DNA of 64,000 nucleotides, from contig NZ_BCNV01000011.1 of assembly GCF_001570725.1 (NCBI RefSeq), forward strand, positions 1 through 64,000, read 5' to 3'. The position numbers and the translations under genes are program-made. The stretch's first letter is position 1, and each line of letters opens with the position of its first letter. Positions 1-8,576 of this stretch are shown here, one piece after another. The notes beneath the pieces were generated by a model. That model did no database searches, had not been told where the DNA came from, and worked only from the letters and a program-made list of their open reading frames with translations. The stretch is from Paenibacillus amylolyticus. Lineage in GTDB: Bacteria > Bacillota > Bacilli > Paenibacillales > Paenibacillaceae.

Positions 1-140
1 AGGGCAGGTTGCCTACGTGTTACTCACCCGTCCGCCGCTAACCATCAGAGAAGCAAGCTTCTCTTCAAGTCCGCTCGACTTGCATGTATTAGGCATGCCG
101 CCAGCGTTCGTCCTGAGCCAGGATCAAACTCTCCAATAAA
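1..140 (-). rRNA. rrs: 16S ribosomal RNA, 5' end (partial)
   Basis: Read on the minus strand, the sequence ending at 140 begins with TTTATTGGAGAGTTTGATCC, the hallmark 5' end of bacterial 16S rRNA (the 27F primer site), followed by the conserved GGACGAACGCTGGCGGC segment. The gene runs off the left edge of the window, so only the first 140 nt or so are present. The exact mature 5' end is inferred from related Firmicutes. The gene belongs to an rRNA operon transcribed leftward, away from the rest of the window. Confidence 0.97.
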
Positions 141-350
141 GTATTGAAAAGAGCGATAAGCTCATTTTGAATCTGACGAGATTAAAAATCTCATTTGTGC
201 TTCGAAATCATACAGTCCGAAGACTTGTACTCATTTCTCAGCGTCGATCTTGCAAGCAAGATCGTTACTCACTCGTTGTTCAGTTTTCAAAGATCAAACT
301 TGTTTGTCATTTCTTGTGTTTCCCGTGTCAGCCGTGTGTTTCAGCGGCGA
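141..350 (-). other. rRNA operon leader with boxA-like element and inverted repeat
   Basis: About 210 nt separate the rrn promoter from the 16S 5' end and hold no gene. The minus strand at 287-296 reads TGATCTTTGA followed by AAAC, close to the boxA antitermination site of Bacillus rrn leaders (inferred NusB/NusE binding). A perfect 8-bp inverted repeat with a 2-nt loop lies at 246-263 (GATCTTGC/GCAAGATC) and could be a box B-like or processing hairpin. The assignments rest on pattern only. Confidence 0.6.
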
Positions 351-357
351 CTTAAAT

Positions 358-386
358 AATATATCATACGGCTGAATCTAATGCAA
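358..386 (-). promoter_or_regulatory. rrn promoter (sigma-A type)
   Basis: On the minus strand a -35 box TTGCAT (381-386) and a -10 box TATATT (358-363) are separated by exactly 17 bp. The DNA just upstream (about 387-412) is A-rich on this strand, as expected of an UP element in an rRNA promoter. Transcription would start near 351 and run into the 16S gene. A second, weaker candidate lies further upstream: TTGTAA with TAATAT at 18 bp, within 481-560. Confidence 0.65.
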
Positions 387-608
387 CAGTTTTTTTCATT
401 TCTTTTCTTTCGTAGTTTTGCACACCAGCTAAAGCTATCGTATGGGTACCCTAACTTGTCTATCATAAATAATGTGCTCACAGGGTACAAATATATTAAC
501 ACAATTATGAAAGGGTTTACAATACTTTAGCAATAAAATGCCTTTATCAATCCTAAACAGCCATATCTCCGTTATGCTTACGTGAGTCAATCTATACTCA
601 AACAAACG

Positions 609-643
609 GGAAGCCAGCTCTCTATTACAGAGCTGGCTTCCCG
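609..643 (-). terminator. intrinsic terminator of the LysM coat gene
   Basis: A perfect 14-bp stem (609-622 with 630-643) and 7-nt loop are followed on the minus strand by a short T-rich run (GTTTGTTTG). It lies about 50 bp downstream of the stop codon of the LysM gene and separates it from the rrn promoter region. Confidence 0.8.
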
Positions 644-690
644 CTGATATAACAATTCCCCTGCTTCTTTACCAATCGCAATCCTCTAAT

Positions 691-2319
691 TTAGTTTTGT
701 ATCCATGGATTACGACGCTTTTTATTGGATTTCCGTTGGTTGGAAGTTGCTACACCTTCCCTGGATGTTTTCCCGGACACGGATACCTTGGATTTATTCT
801 TCAAAGGAGCCTTGGTTGTTCTACGTTTCGCAGCGGTCGGCTTATTCCCGGCTTGCTTGGACTTCGCCTCTGAATCCGCTCCAGCCTCTTCAAGCCCTAC
901 CTGACTTAAGTTAGCGTCGTCACGCCCCCCTTTTTTACCACCCTTACCTTGGCCTTGTGGAGGGTACAATTCACCGAAAGCACCAAGCGGGGACGGTGGG
1001 ACCATGTTCTGGGTAGGGTACGGGTTCTGATAAGCATACTCGATAGGCTGGTTTGGCATCGTTGATGTGGACATTTCAGGCGGCATACCGTACGAAGGAC
1101 CGTACATATTCCAAGCTGGATCCTGATAACCATGTGAAGGATAAGTATACTGAGGCACATGTGTATGTGAACCACATCCGCATGGAGGGTAAGGAAGCAT
1201 CGAATATGGGGATATAAAAGGTGGCTGATGATTCATATGACTAGGTGCGACATACGATGGAAATGGACTATTCACATGGCCAGCTGGCGATATTGGAAAT
1301 GAATTGTTTTGCATTTCTGGGGATAAATTTGGCATAACATTGTTGTGATTATGGCTCTGCTCCGCCCCAGTCCATGGACTGTTCGGCAGATCACTGCCAC
1401 TATAAGGACTAACTTCCGGAATCCCCGGGAACGGTGCATTGTTGCTCGCTCCTGCCGTGTACATGTCTTGCTGAACACCATACACCTCTTGTACAGGGAC
1501 AGGGATTTGAACATAAGGATGCTCCGCTGGCGCATGATGCAACTTATTACCACAACCGCAAGGTTTTTTCGTTGCTGGTGCAACCTCAGCTGGAGACTTT
1601 GTATTTGGCATTACAGGCAAGGGCATAATTTCAGGCGAAAGATTGGGCATTGTGTATTTCTTGGATTCTGCTACCGGTTTTACGTTAACTTCAGGTTTAA
1701 CCTCTTCTTTTTTGTGCGTTTCCTTTTCAGGCTTCACTTCAGGAAGTACAGGCAACTGTGGCAGTGCCTCCAGTTCAGGCTTCACATTTGGCTTTTCCGG
1801 ATTGGCTGGTGGTGGTACAGGAACTGGGACCGGAACTGGAACCTCTGCTACCGGAGCAGGAGGAACTGGTGCAACTGGCGCCGGTGGTTCCGGTTCTTTG
1901 ACTCCTGTGTATTCCTTACCTTCTGGCGAAAGCTTTTCATGCGCAGCAATGTTGCTGGCACCCGTATTAGACGTGGTGTTTCCTTGTGCATGCATCGAGG
2001 GAATGTAGACCGTTTCCCCCACCAGCAGAGCGTTCGGATTTTTCAACTGCGGATTGGCATTGATCATATCTTTTAAAGGAACTCCCCAGGCTTGTGACAA
2101 CTTCCATAACGAATCTCCTTGCTGAACCTTGTGACTGTGCAGCACGCCTTCCGGTTTCGGTGTTACTGGCTCTGCAGGGATTTTGACCTTCATGCCAATA
2201 TCCAACTTGTCGGGATTTGTGATTTGCGGATTAGCCGCGATTAATTTGTCCAGCGCTACATTGTATTTTTGGGACAGCAGATATAATGTGTCGCCTTTTT
2301 TCACCATGTGTATTTTCAC
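691..2319 (-). CDS. SafA-like spore coat protein with two LysM domains
   Basis: A 542-residue protein with two N-terminal LysM domains (about residues 2-47 and 63-108; VKKGDTLYLLSQKY and VQQGDSLWKLSQAW). These are followed by a long low-complexity Pro/Glu/Val tract, then Pro/Tyr/Asn/His-rich sequence with two CGCG motifs (KKPCGCGNK and PPCGCGSHTH) and a basic Ser/Lys-rich tail. LysM binds peptidoglycan or cortex. One or two LysM domains plus a disordered coat-like tail is typical of SafA and related spore morphogenetic proteins, so assembly of the coat at the cortex/coat interface is the likely role. The start is GTG at 2319, with AGGAGG ten bases upstream. It is flanked by its own terminator and appears monocistronic. 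The SafA name is family-level; the tail is not conserved enough to be sure by eye. Confidence 0.75.
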   Translation of the reverse strand: MKIHMVKKGDTLYLLSQKYNVALDKLIAANPQITNPDKLDIGMKVKIPAEPVTPKPEGVLHSHKVQQGDSLWKLSQAWGVPLKDMINANPQLKNPNALLVGETVYIPSMHAQGNTTSNTGASNIAAHEKLSPEGKEYTGVKEPEPPAPVAPVPPAPVAEVPVPVPVPVPPPANPEKPNVKPELEALPQLPVLPEVKPEKETHKKEEVKPEVNVKPVAESKKYTMPNLSPEIMPLPVMPNTKSPAEVAPATKKPCGCGNKLHHAPAEHPYVQIPVPVQEVYGVQQDMYTAGASNNAPFPGIPEVSPYSGSDLPNSPWTGAEQSHNHNNVMPNLSPEMQNNSFPISPAGHVNSPFPSYVAPSHMNHQPPFISPYSMLPYPPCGCGSHTHVPQYTYPSHGYQDPAWNMYGPSYGMPPEMSTSTMPNQPIEYAYQNPYPTQNMVPPSPLGAFGELYPPQGQGKGGKKGGRDDANLSQVGLEEAGADSEAKSKQAGNKPTAAKRRTTKAPLKNKSKVSVSGKTSREGVATSNQRKSNKKRRNPWIQN

Positions 2320-2416
2320 AGGGAACTAACCTCCTAGACGTCATACTTGGGCAGTACATTCGCCCATACCGTTACTACATCCTATGCAGAAACCGGGCTA
2401 ATGACATCAACTAAAC

Positions 2417-2486
2417 AAAAAAAATCCTCCTGCCTCTAAAATCCCCATACGCCAGGTATGCTGAATTTTATCGGACAAGAAGGATT
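2417..2486 (-). terminator. intrinsic terminator after ilvE
   Basis: Imperfect arms 2423-2432 and 2477-2486 enclose a large loop that itself holds a small hairpin (CATAC/GTATG). On the minus strand the structure is followed by eight T residues (2417-2424). It sits about 30 bp past the ilvE stop codon. Confidence 0.7.
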
Positions 2487-2513
2487 CCTGTTCCCTATGC
2501 TATTCGCTCAATC

Positions 2514-3398
2514 TTAAGATTCCCACACTTTATAGCCATCTTTGTCAACAATCTGACGGAATGCTTCAAGCAGTCTCAGCGTTACCGGACCTGCTACACC
2601 CGTACCAATTGTTCTTCCATCGACTTCATATGCAGCGATAACTTCTGCAGCTGTCCCGGTGAAAAAGACTTCGTCTGCGATATACACATCATGCAGAGTG
2701 AATGGCACTTCTTTTAATTCAAGCTCCAGTTCGCCACATAGATCGATAATCGCTTGACGTGTAATCCCTTCAAGTGCTCCGAGATAACAAGGGGGCGTGT
2801 ACACTACACCATTTTTGATGATGAAGATGTTATCACTTGAACCCTCAGTTACGTAACCTTGGGAGTTCAGCATAATCGCTTCACCAGCACCTGAATAGTT
2901 AGACTGAATTTTAACCAGGATGTTATTCAGGTAGTTCAACGATTTAATTTTCGGATTCAATGCGTCCGGAATGTTTCGGCGTTGGGATACAGACACTGCT
3001 TTCAATCCAGTAAGATATGCTTCCTCCGGATAGATCGCCAATTGCTCCACAATGATGATTACAGATGCCTTAGGGCAACGTAGCGGGTCCAACCCCAGAT
3101 TACCAGGGCCACGCGATACAATAAGACGAATATAACCATTACGCATATCATTACGGCGTACCGTTTCAGCCATGACTTCCAGCATCTCATCAATGGACAG
3201 CGGGATGTTCAAACTGATGGATTTCGCTGAATCATACAAACGATCCAAGTGGGCCTTACATCTGAAAATGTTTCCGTTATAGATCCGAATACCCTCGAAA
3301 ATCCCGTCTCCATACAAAAATCCATGGTCATATACCGAAACGGTTGCGTTCTCCTTGGTCACATACTGACCATCCAAATAGATCCATTGTTCTGCCAC
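2514..3398 (-). CDS. ilvE: branched-chain amino acid aminotransferase (class IV)
   Basis: PLP-dependent fold-type IV aminotransferase that interconverts branched-chain amino acids and their 2-oxo acids, the last step of Ile, Leu and Val synthesis. Family landmarks are VSVYDHGFLYGDGIFEGIR near the N-terminus, the Schiff-base lysine in LNPKIKSLNYLNN and the phosphate-binding VFFTGTAAEV near the C-terminus. The open frame extends to 3461, but a perfect GGAGGTG Shine-Dalgarno at 3414-3408 sits 9-11 nt before GTG 3398. That gives a 294-residue protein starting MAEQWIYLDG, the usual family N-terminus, so the longer start is rejected. A terminator follows. It lies just downstream of the pheA-ended amino-acid operon; no strong promoter of its own was found. 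Confidence 0.93.
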   Translation of the reverse strand: MAEQWIYLDGQYVTKENATVSVYDHGFLYGDGIFEGIRIYNGNIFRCKAHLDRLYDSAKSISLNIPLSIDEMLEVMAETVRRNDMRNGYIRLIVSRGPGNLGLDPLRCPKASVIIIVEQLAIYPEEAYLTGLKAVSVSQRRNIPDALNPKIKSLNYLNNILVKIQSNYSGAGEAIMLNSQGYVTEGSSDNIFIIKNGVVYTPPCYLGALEGITRQAIIDLCGELELELKEVPFTLHDVYIADEVFFTGTAAEVIAAYEVDGRTIGTGVAGPVTLRLLEAFRQIVDKDGYKVWES

Positions 3399-3546
3399 CG
3401 ATGACTGCACCTCCATAAAATATCCATTCCTTAAACTCCGAAACGTTATTAACCCGTCCATTGTACACCAAATGACAAGCGATTACTCGCTCATTCTACC
3501 CCGACTTATGACAACCTTCTAACATTCACAACCACCATCAGGTCGA

Positions 3547-4419
3547 TTACCTCGAAGGATATGTATAACAAGGATAGCTACCCAAAACGCGCACCTGACA
3601 ATTCAATGCTTCAATCTCGGCCATGGCTGCGGTCAGTAAAACCGAATCGACCGTTTCCACAACATCAATGTAAAAATAGTAACTGCCCAATCGTTTCTTC
3701 GTTGGACGTGATTCAAGACGGGTCAGGTTCAGCTTCCGCCAGGCAAAAGCCGACAATACCTGATGCAACGCACCCGGTGCATCTTCTGGCAACGTCACCA
3801 GCAAGCTGGTTTTCACATGATCCGGTTTACGCGGAATGTTCACAGGTTCATGACCGATGAGCACAAAACGCGTATAGTTGTTGTCATGATCTGTAACTCG
3901 TTCAGCCATAATGTCCAGGCCATGCTTCTGAGCAGCAAGCTTTGTACCGATCGCCACCCAGCCCTTACCTGGATTTTTTTTCACAATTTCTACAGCTTCG
4001 GCTGTACTGTTCACGCCTTCAAGGTCTGCCCCAGGCGAATGCAGGCGAATAAAATTCTGACACTGTGGAATAGCCACAGGATGGGACATGATCTTGGTAA
4101 TTCTACCGAAATCATACTCGCCGCTCTCCGTCTTAAATTCCGAGCCATGTCCAATAACATTCTGGATGGATGGGTACACCCATTCCGCTTGCATCGGAAT
4201 GTCCACCTCGTTCACAAGCCAGTCCATATGGAGGCTAACAGAACCTTCAATTGTATTTTCAATTGGGATAACACTGTATTGTGCATTCCCGCTATCCGTT
4301 GCTCGAAAAACATCCGAAATCAGCTTGGAGTGAAGCAAATCTAACGGTTCACCGTTAAAAAGGAAATCAATCGCTTCATGAGAAACCGAGCCTTCAGGTA
4401 ATACTGCAATTCGTTTCAT
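3547..4419 (-). CDS. pheA: prephenate dehydratase
   Basis: A 290-residue monofunctional prephenate dehydratase, converting prephenate to phenylpyruvate in phenylalanine synthesis. The N-terminal PDT domain carries the conserved substrate motif NNYTRFVLIG near residue 180. The C-terminal ACT domain (about 205-285) contains the GALHQVLSAF and ESRP signatures that bind phenylalanine for feedback inhibition. The ATG overlaps the thrB stop by four bases (ATGA), implying translational coupling. It is the last gene of the ACT regulator-hom-thrC-thrB-pheA run. In Bacillus subtilis pheA follows the ACT gene pheB directly; here the threonine genes lie between them. Confidence 0.95.
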   Translation of the reverse strand: MKRIAVLPEGSVSHEAIDFLFNGEPLDLLHSKLISDVFRATDSGNAQYSVIPIENTIEGSVSLHMDWLVNEVDIPMQAEWVYPSIQNVIGHGSEFKTESGEYDFGRITKIMSHPVAIPQCQNFIRLHSPGADLEGVNSTAEAVEIVKKNPGKGWVAIGTKLAAQKHGLDIMAERVTDHDNNYTRFVLIGHEPVNIPRKPDHVKTSLLVTLPEDAPGALHQVLSAFAWRKLNLTRLESRPTKKRLGSYYFYIDVVETVDSVLLTAAMAEIEALNCQVRVLGSYPCYTYPSR

Positions 4420-5384
4420 GCATTAACTTCCCCTTTGATTCTGTCCAAAAATGGACGTTCGTCTTGATCAGGCAGCACGGTTACACCGTCCAAATCCGGA
4501 TCGAGCCACAGTGCAGAAGCAGATATGCCCTCCCGCTCCATGGTGTCCAGCAAATATTGTTCCAATTCCGCTTTTCGTGTGTCATGACGATCTACCAAAG
4601 TCAACACAGTTGGCCCAGCTCCGCTCAGTGCAGCTCCCAAAGCTCCATGATCGACAGCGTGCTCCAATATTTCAGACATACCTGGTACCAATGATGCCCG
4701 GTATGGTTGGTGAATTCGATCTGACATCGCCTTCTGTATCATATCCAGTCGTCCACTTGCCAAAGCTGCAACGAGCAGCGAGGATCTGCTAATGTTATGC
4801 ACGACATCAGACATGCCAAATTGCTCTGGAATCACATTCCTTGCTTTTGAAGTAGACAGCTGAAATTCAGGTACAATAACCAAAGCTTGCAGATCTTGAT
4901 GTGGCTCAATGCGAATATGATCCACCCGCTCACCATCCCATGCAGCTGTAATAATACCGCCATATAGAGATGCACCCACATTATCAGGATGTTTCTCAAG
5001 GGATGTGGCCATATCCAAGAGCTTGGCATCGGATAATGGAGCGCCAATCAATACATTCGCTGCCGCCAGTGCACCAACGATGGCCGATGCACTGCTCCCG
5101 AGTCCCCGCGTAAGCGGAATATCGGAATACATAGAAATCTCCAATTCAGGTACGGATACCCCAGCTTCATTGAATACCATCTGTGCAACTTCGTAAATCA
5201 AATTCGATTTATCTGTTGGCAGGCCTGTCAAATGATTGCCGTGAAGATGAAATGTCGTCTGCTCGGCAGGTTTCATTTCCAACCAGGCATACAAAGACAA
5301 TGCCAAGCCCAGGGTATCAAACCCCGGACCGAGATTGGCTGTGCTTGCAGGTATTTTTACGGTTACCTTTTCACGCAAACTCAT
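4416..5384 (-). CDS. thrB: homoserine kinase
   Basis: A 322-residue GHMP-family kinase that phosphorylates homoserine with ATP on the way to threonine. The GHMP ATP-binding loop LTRGLGSSASAIVGAL starts at residue 91, IPASTANLGPGFDTLGLAL marks the N-terminal substrate region, and GAALSGAGPTVL is the C-terminal glycine-rich motif. It overlaps thrC upstream and pheA downstream, each by the 4-base ATGA arrangement, so the three are almost certainly co-translated. Length is typical of the family. Confidence 0.96.
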   Translation of the reverse strand: MSLREKVTVKIPASTANLGPGFDTLGLALSLYAWLEMKPAEQTTFHLHGNHLTGLPTDKSNLIYEVAQMVFNEAGVSVPELEISMYSDIPLTRGLGSSASAIVGALAAANVLIGAPLSDAKLLDMATSLEKHPDNVGASLYGGIITAAWDGERVDHIRIEPHQDLQALVIVPEFQLSTSKARNVIPEQFGMSDVVHNISRSSLLVAALASGRLDMIQKAMSDRIHQPYRASLVPGMSEILEHAVDHGALGAALSGAGPTVLTLVDRHDTRKAELEQYLLDTMEREGISASALWLDPDLDGVTVLPDQDERPFLDRIKGEVNA

Positions 5385-6451
5385 ACAGATTGCTGCTCCA
5401 GTTGTGCAATGGCTGCCATTACTGCTTCTTCCGTATCTTCAACAACAAGTGGCTCAGTCGCTACCGTTTTGATCGCAATATTAGGATCTTTCAGGCCATT
5501 ACCTGTCAGCACACAAACGACAGTCTCTCCGCCTTTAAAGTACCCTTCACTCTTCAGTTTGTATACACCGGCAAGGGAAGCGGCAGAAGCAGGTTCTGCA
5601 AAAATCCCTTCACGAGAAGCAAGTGTACGATACGCTGTCAGGATTTGTTCATCCGTTACATAGTTAATCTGTCCGCCAGATTCCTCAGCTGCAGCTACTG
5701 CTGTTTTCCAGCTTGCCGGATTACCAATTCGAATCGCTGTTGCCACCGTTTCAGGTTCAAGGATCGGCTCACCTTTGACAATAGCCATCGCACCTTCAGC
5801 TTCGAAACCAACCATGCGTGGCAACGTGTTGGATTTGCCTGCCTCTTTATATTCCTTGAAACCTTTCCAATAAGCCGAGATATTACCCGCATTACCGACT
5901 GGAATAGCCAGAACGTCCGGTGCTTCGCCAAGTTGTTCAATAACTTCAAACGCCGCTGTCTTCTGTCCTTCAATCCGGAACGGATTCACGGAGTTTACAA
6001 GTGTGATCGGATGCTTGGCTGTAATCTCACGCACAATCTCCAGTGCACGGTCAAAGTTACCATTGATTGCGATCACTTTAGCTCCATAGATCATGGCTTG
6101 GGCCAGTTTACCCAGTGCAATGTTGTTATTCGGGATCAGCACGATACAATTGAGACCTCCACGTGCGGCATAAGCCGCTGCCGCTGCTGATGTGTTACCT
6201 GTAGATGCACACATGATCGTACGGCTGCCCTCTTCCATGGCTTTAGCAACAGCCATAACCATTCCGCGGTCTTTGAAAGAACCCGTAGGGTTCAAGCCTT
6301 CATACTTGAAGTAAACATTTAAGCCGAGTTCCTCAGACAGATTCTCTGCATGAATCAAAGGTGTGTTTCCTTCCTGAAGCGTAAGCAGGGGTGTATTTTC
6401 GTTAACTGGAAGGTGCTCTCTGTATGTTTGCAAAAGTCCTTGATATCTCAT
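5381..6451 (-). CDS. thrC: threonine synthase
   Basis: A 356-residue PLP enzyme converting O-phosphohomoserine to threonine. The PLP lysine is K60 in NPTGSFKDRGM; STGNTSAAAAAYAARGG is the conserved phosphate and cofactor region, and CVLTGNGLKDP lies near the C-terminus. The short form without an N-terminal extension is the usual Gram-positive type. Start ATG 6451 follows AAAGGAG at good spacing. It overlaps thrB by four bases and lies 115 bp downstream of hom. Confidence 0.96.
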   Translation of the reverse strand: MRYQGLLQTYREHLPVNENTPLLTLQEGNTPLIHAENLSEELGLNVYFKYEGLNPTGSFKDRGMVMAVAKAMEEGSRTIMCASTGNTSAAAAAYAARGGLNCIVLIPNNNIALGKLAQAMIYGAKVIAINGNFDRALEIVREITAKHPITLVNSVNPFRIEGQKTAAFEVIEQLGEAPDVLAIPVGNAGNISAYWKGFKEYKEAGKSNTLPRMVGFEAEGAMAIVKGEPILEPETVATAIRIGNPASWKTAVAAAEESGGQINYVTDEQILTAYRTLASREGIFAEPASAASLAGVYKLKSEGYFKGGETVVCVLTGNGLKDPNIAIKTVATEPLVVEDTEEAVMAAIAQLEQQSV

Positions 6452-6566
6452 TGTGGGTAAACTCCTTTATGTTTTAATAATCTGAAATGATGACCTGTTG
6501 TACCGGATATGATTAACTTGTACGTTATAACTGAACTAATTGAGATGCCGTACGGGATACGAACAA

Positions 6567-7853
6567 CTATCCTTCCACCCGATACACACTCTTAATGCGG
6601 CGAATGACACTGAGTGATTCAAAGTGTTTCAACACTTTATCCATGCTTGCCTTACTTGCATTATGTGTAACGATAATGATCTCGGCATCCGGGTTGTGCT
6701 CATTCGGCTGTTGAACAACCGAGGCCAGACTGACATCATATTCTGCGAAAATTTGTGTGATTTGTGCCAATACACCGGCTTTGTCGTCAACGTGTAGTAA
6801 AATAAAGTTTTTCGACACGATCTGCTCGTCGCTTTGCAGTCGCTTCGTCTTATAAGGCACAATCGCTTTTAGACCGTTTACGCCAAGTTTAAGGTTTTTG
6901 GTAACCGCCACAATGTCAGCTACAACAGAAGTTGCCGTTGGGAGTTCTCCCGCACCTGCACCGTAGAACATCGTCTCCCCTACAGCTTCGCCGTGTACAT
7001 ATACTGCGTTGAAGACACCGTTGACTGAAGCAATCGGGTGATTCTGTCTAACCATAGTCGGCTGAACGCTAATCGTGATCTCATCGTCAATACGGTCCGC
7101 AATACCAAGCAATTTCATCTCATATCCAAGTCTTCTGGCATACGTAATGTCTTCACGGGTTACGGAGGATATGCCTCTGACAGTTACATCCTTCAACTCC
7201 ACATTGGTGCGGAAACCGAGTGTACTCAAGATCGCCATTTTGCGAGCTGCGTCAAGTCCTTCTACATCGGAGGTTGGATCCGATTCAGCGTATCCCAAAG
7301 CCTGCGCCTCGGCCAGCACCTCTTCATAGGATGCACCTTCCTGACTCATTTTCGTCAAAATAAAGTTCGTTGTTCCGTTCACAATACCCATAATGCGGGT
7401 AATTCGATCGGAAGAGAAACCTTCAATCAACGTACGAATGATTGGAATACCACCCGCAACACTCGCCTCATAGAAGACATCACATTGTTTTTCCTGTGCC
7501 TTCGCCAAAATCTCCGTACCGTGCAGGGCCATAAGATCCTTGTTCGCAGTTACGATATGCTTCCCCCGTTCCAACGCTTCAAGAATATACTCCTTCGTCT
7601 GATCAATACCGCCCATGACTTCAACGATGACATCAATATCCGGATGACGAATGACTTCCCAAGGATCTTCCGTAAGTTTGGCACGATCTACAGCAATGAC
7701 ACGGTCTTTCTCTGTATTTTTCACTGCGATCTTCTCGATGACAATCGGCGATCCAACCTGACTGCTCAGATCCTCCTGATTTCCTTCCACAATGCGAACG
7801 ACTCCCGTTCCGACAGTTCCTAGACCCAACAATCCGACTTTTACCGGTTTCAC
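6567..7853 (-). CDS. hom: homoserine dehydrogenase
   Basis: A 428-residue NAD(P)-dependent homoserine dehydrogenase that reduces aspartate semialdehyde to homoserine, the branch point to threonine and methionine. The Rossmann motif is VGLLGLGTVGTGVV at residues 6-19, the catalytic region includes GIVNGTTNFIL and a Lys/Asp-rich segment, and a C-terminal ACT domain (about 350-425, LLHVDDKAGVLAQI) provides threonine feedback. The start is GTG with AGGGGGT upstream. It sits directly behind the ACT-domain regulator gene and ahead of thrC. Confidence 0.96.
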   Translation of the reverse strand: MKPVKVGLLGLGTVGTGVVRIVEGNQEDLSSQVGSPIVIEKIAVKNTEKDRVIAVDRAKLTEDPWEVIRHPDIDVIVEVMGGIDQTKEYILEALERGKHIVTANKDLMALHGTEILAKAQEKQCDVFYEASVAGGIPIIRTLIEGFSSDRITRIMGIVNGTTNFILTKMSQEGASYEEVLAEAQALGYAESDPTSDVEGLDAARKMAILSTLGFRTNVELKDVTVRGISSVTREDITYARRLGYEMKLLGIADRIDDEITISVQPTMVRQNHPIASVNGVFNAVYVHGEAVGETMFYGAGAGELPTATSVVADIVAVTKNLKLGVNGLKAIVPYKTKRLQSDEQIVSKNFILLHVDDKAGVLAQITQIFAEYDVSLASVVQQPNEHNPDAEIIIVTHNASKASMDKVLKHFESLSVIRRIKSVYRVEG

Positions 7854-7911
7854 TAACGATCTACCCCCTAATGTCTATTCTTGTCCGTCAGTCCTGTATG
7901 TTAAAGCCTAA

Positions 7912-8349
7912 TTAACCTTGGCCTACAATACGCGTGCGCCTTACTCCAGGCATATCTTGCATTCGATCCAGCATTTCACCAATTTCGCCATGAAGATGTG
8001 TTGTTTCCACCGAAATGACCACATTGGCCCTTCCCTGAAGCGGGATACTCTGATTAATGGTAAGTACATTGGCCCCATAACCAGCTACATGTCCAAGCAC
8101 ACGAGACAAGATACCCGACTGATGCTCCAGATCAATGGAGATGGTTACAATTCTCTCGCGCTCAAGCTGGTTGATCAGATGAATTCCATCCTTGTACTTA
8201 TAAAAGGCACTCCGGCTTAATCCGACCTGCTCAACCGCCTCATGCACTGTTTTAACATCACCGGAAGCCAGTAGCTCTTTTACCTGCATGGTCTTCACTA
8301 CAGCCTCTGGTAAAATATCTTCCCGTACTAAGTAATAGCGTTCGTTCAC
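7912..8349 (-). CDS. ACT domain protein of the PheB/ThrR type
   Basis: About 145 residues: an N-terminal helix-turn-helix-like part (MQVKELLASGDVKTVHEAVE, then QVGLSRSAFYKYKDGI) and a C-terminal ACT domain (RIVTISIDLEHQSGILSRVL). This matches the PheB family. In B. subtilis that protein, now called ThrR, represses threonine-pathway genes, which fits the first position here in an operon with hom, thrC and thrB. The frame opens earlier with TTG at 8367, but GAGGAGAGG at 8364-8356 points to GTG 8349, giving MNERYYLVREDIL. An amino-acid-sensing repressor acting on its own operon is an inference from context. Confidence 0.85.
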   Translation of the reverse strand: MNERYYLVREDILPEAVVKTMQVKELLASGDVKTVHEAVEQVGLSRSAFYKYKDGIHLINQLERERIVTISIDLEHQSGILSRVLGHVAGYGANVLTINQSIPLQGRANVVISVETTHLHGEIGEMLDRMQDMPGVRRTRIVGQG

Positions 8350-8392
8350 AGAACGTCCTCTCCTCAAAGACTCATGTATTCATATAGTGGAC

Positions 8393-8421
8393 ATTATATA
8401 GGATCTATGCCAAAAGGGCAA
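8393..8421 (-). promoter_or_regulatory. promoter of the ACT regulator-hom-thrCB-pheA operon
   Basis: On the minus strand TTGCCC (8416-8421) and a perfect TATAAT (8393-8398) are separated by 17 bp. The start codon of the first gene is about 45 bp downstream, and the next gene upstream ends in a terminator, so this is the natural operon promoter. Confidence 0.75.
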
Positions 8422-8496
8422 TACATGACACGCCTATTTTTTGAAATACGTTCCTCACAGTATACAAGTTTATCCCTCTCCCATGTCAGAAAAAAC

Positions 8497-8539
8497 AAAA
8501 AAACGCAGAGCCGTGGGTCAACTTCCCACTTCTCTGCGT
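8497..8539 (-). terminator. intrinsic terminator after obgE
   Basis: Perfect 8-bp stem ACGCAGAG/CTCTGCGT (8503-8510 with 8532-8539), with an inner GTGGG/CCCAC pairing, followed on the minus strand by seven T and a second T run. It closes the rplU-to-obgE transcription unit. Confidence 0.9.
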
Positions 8540-8576
8540 CCATATATTAATCTGTCTCTCCATGGAAGACGGCTAC

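Noticed and set aside
3399..3546. A sigma-A promoter directly before ilvE
   Set aside because: TACAAT and TAGAAT hexamers occur, but no acceptable -35 lies at the right distance.
5183..6190. A 335-codon plus-strand ORF opposite thrC
   Set aside because: It lies antisense to the well-identified thrC, has Cys/Phe/Arg-rich shadow composition and no SD; no domain is visible.
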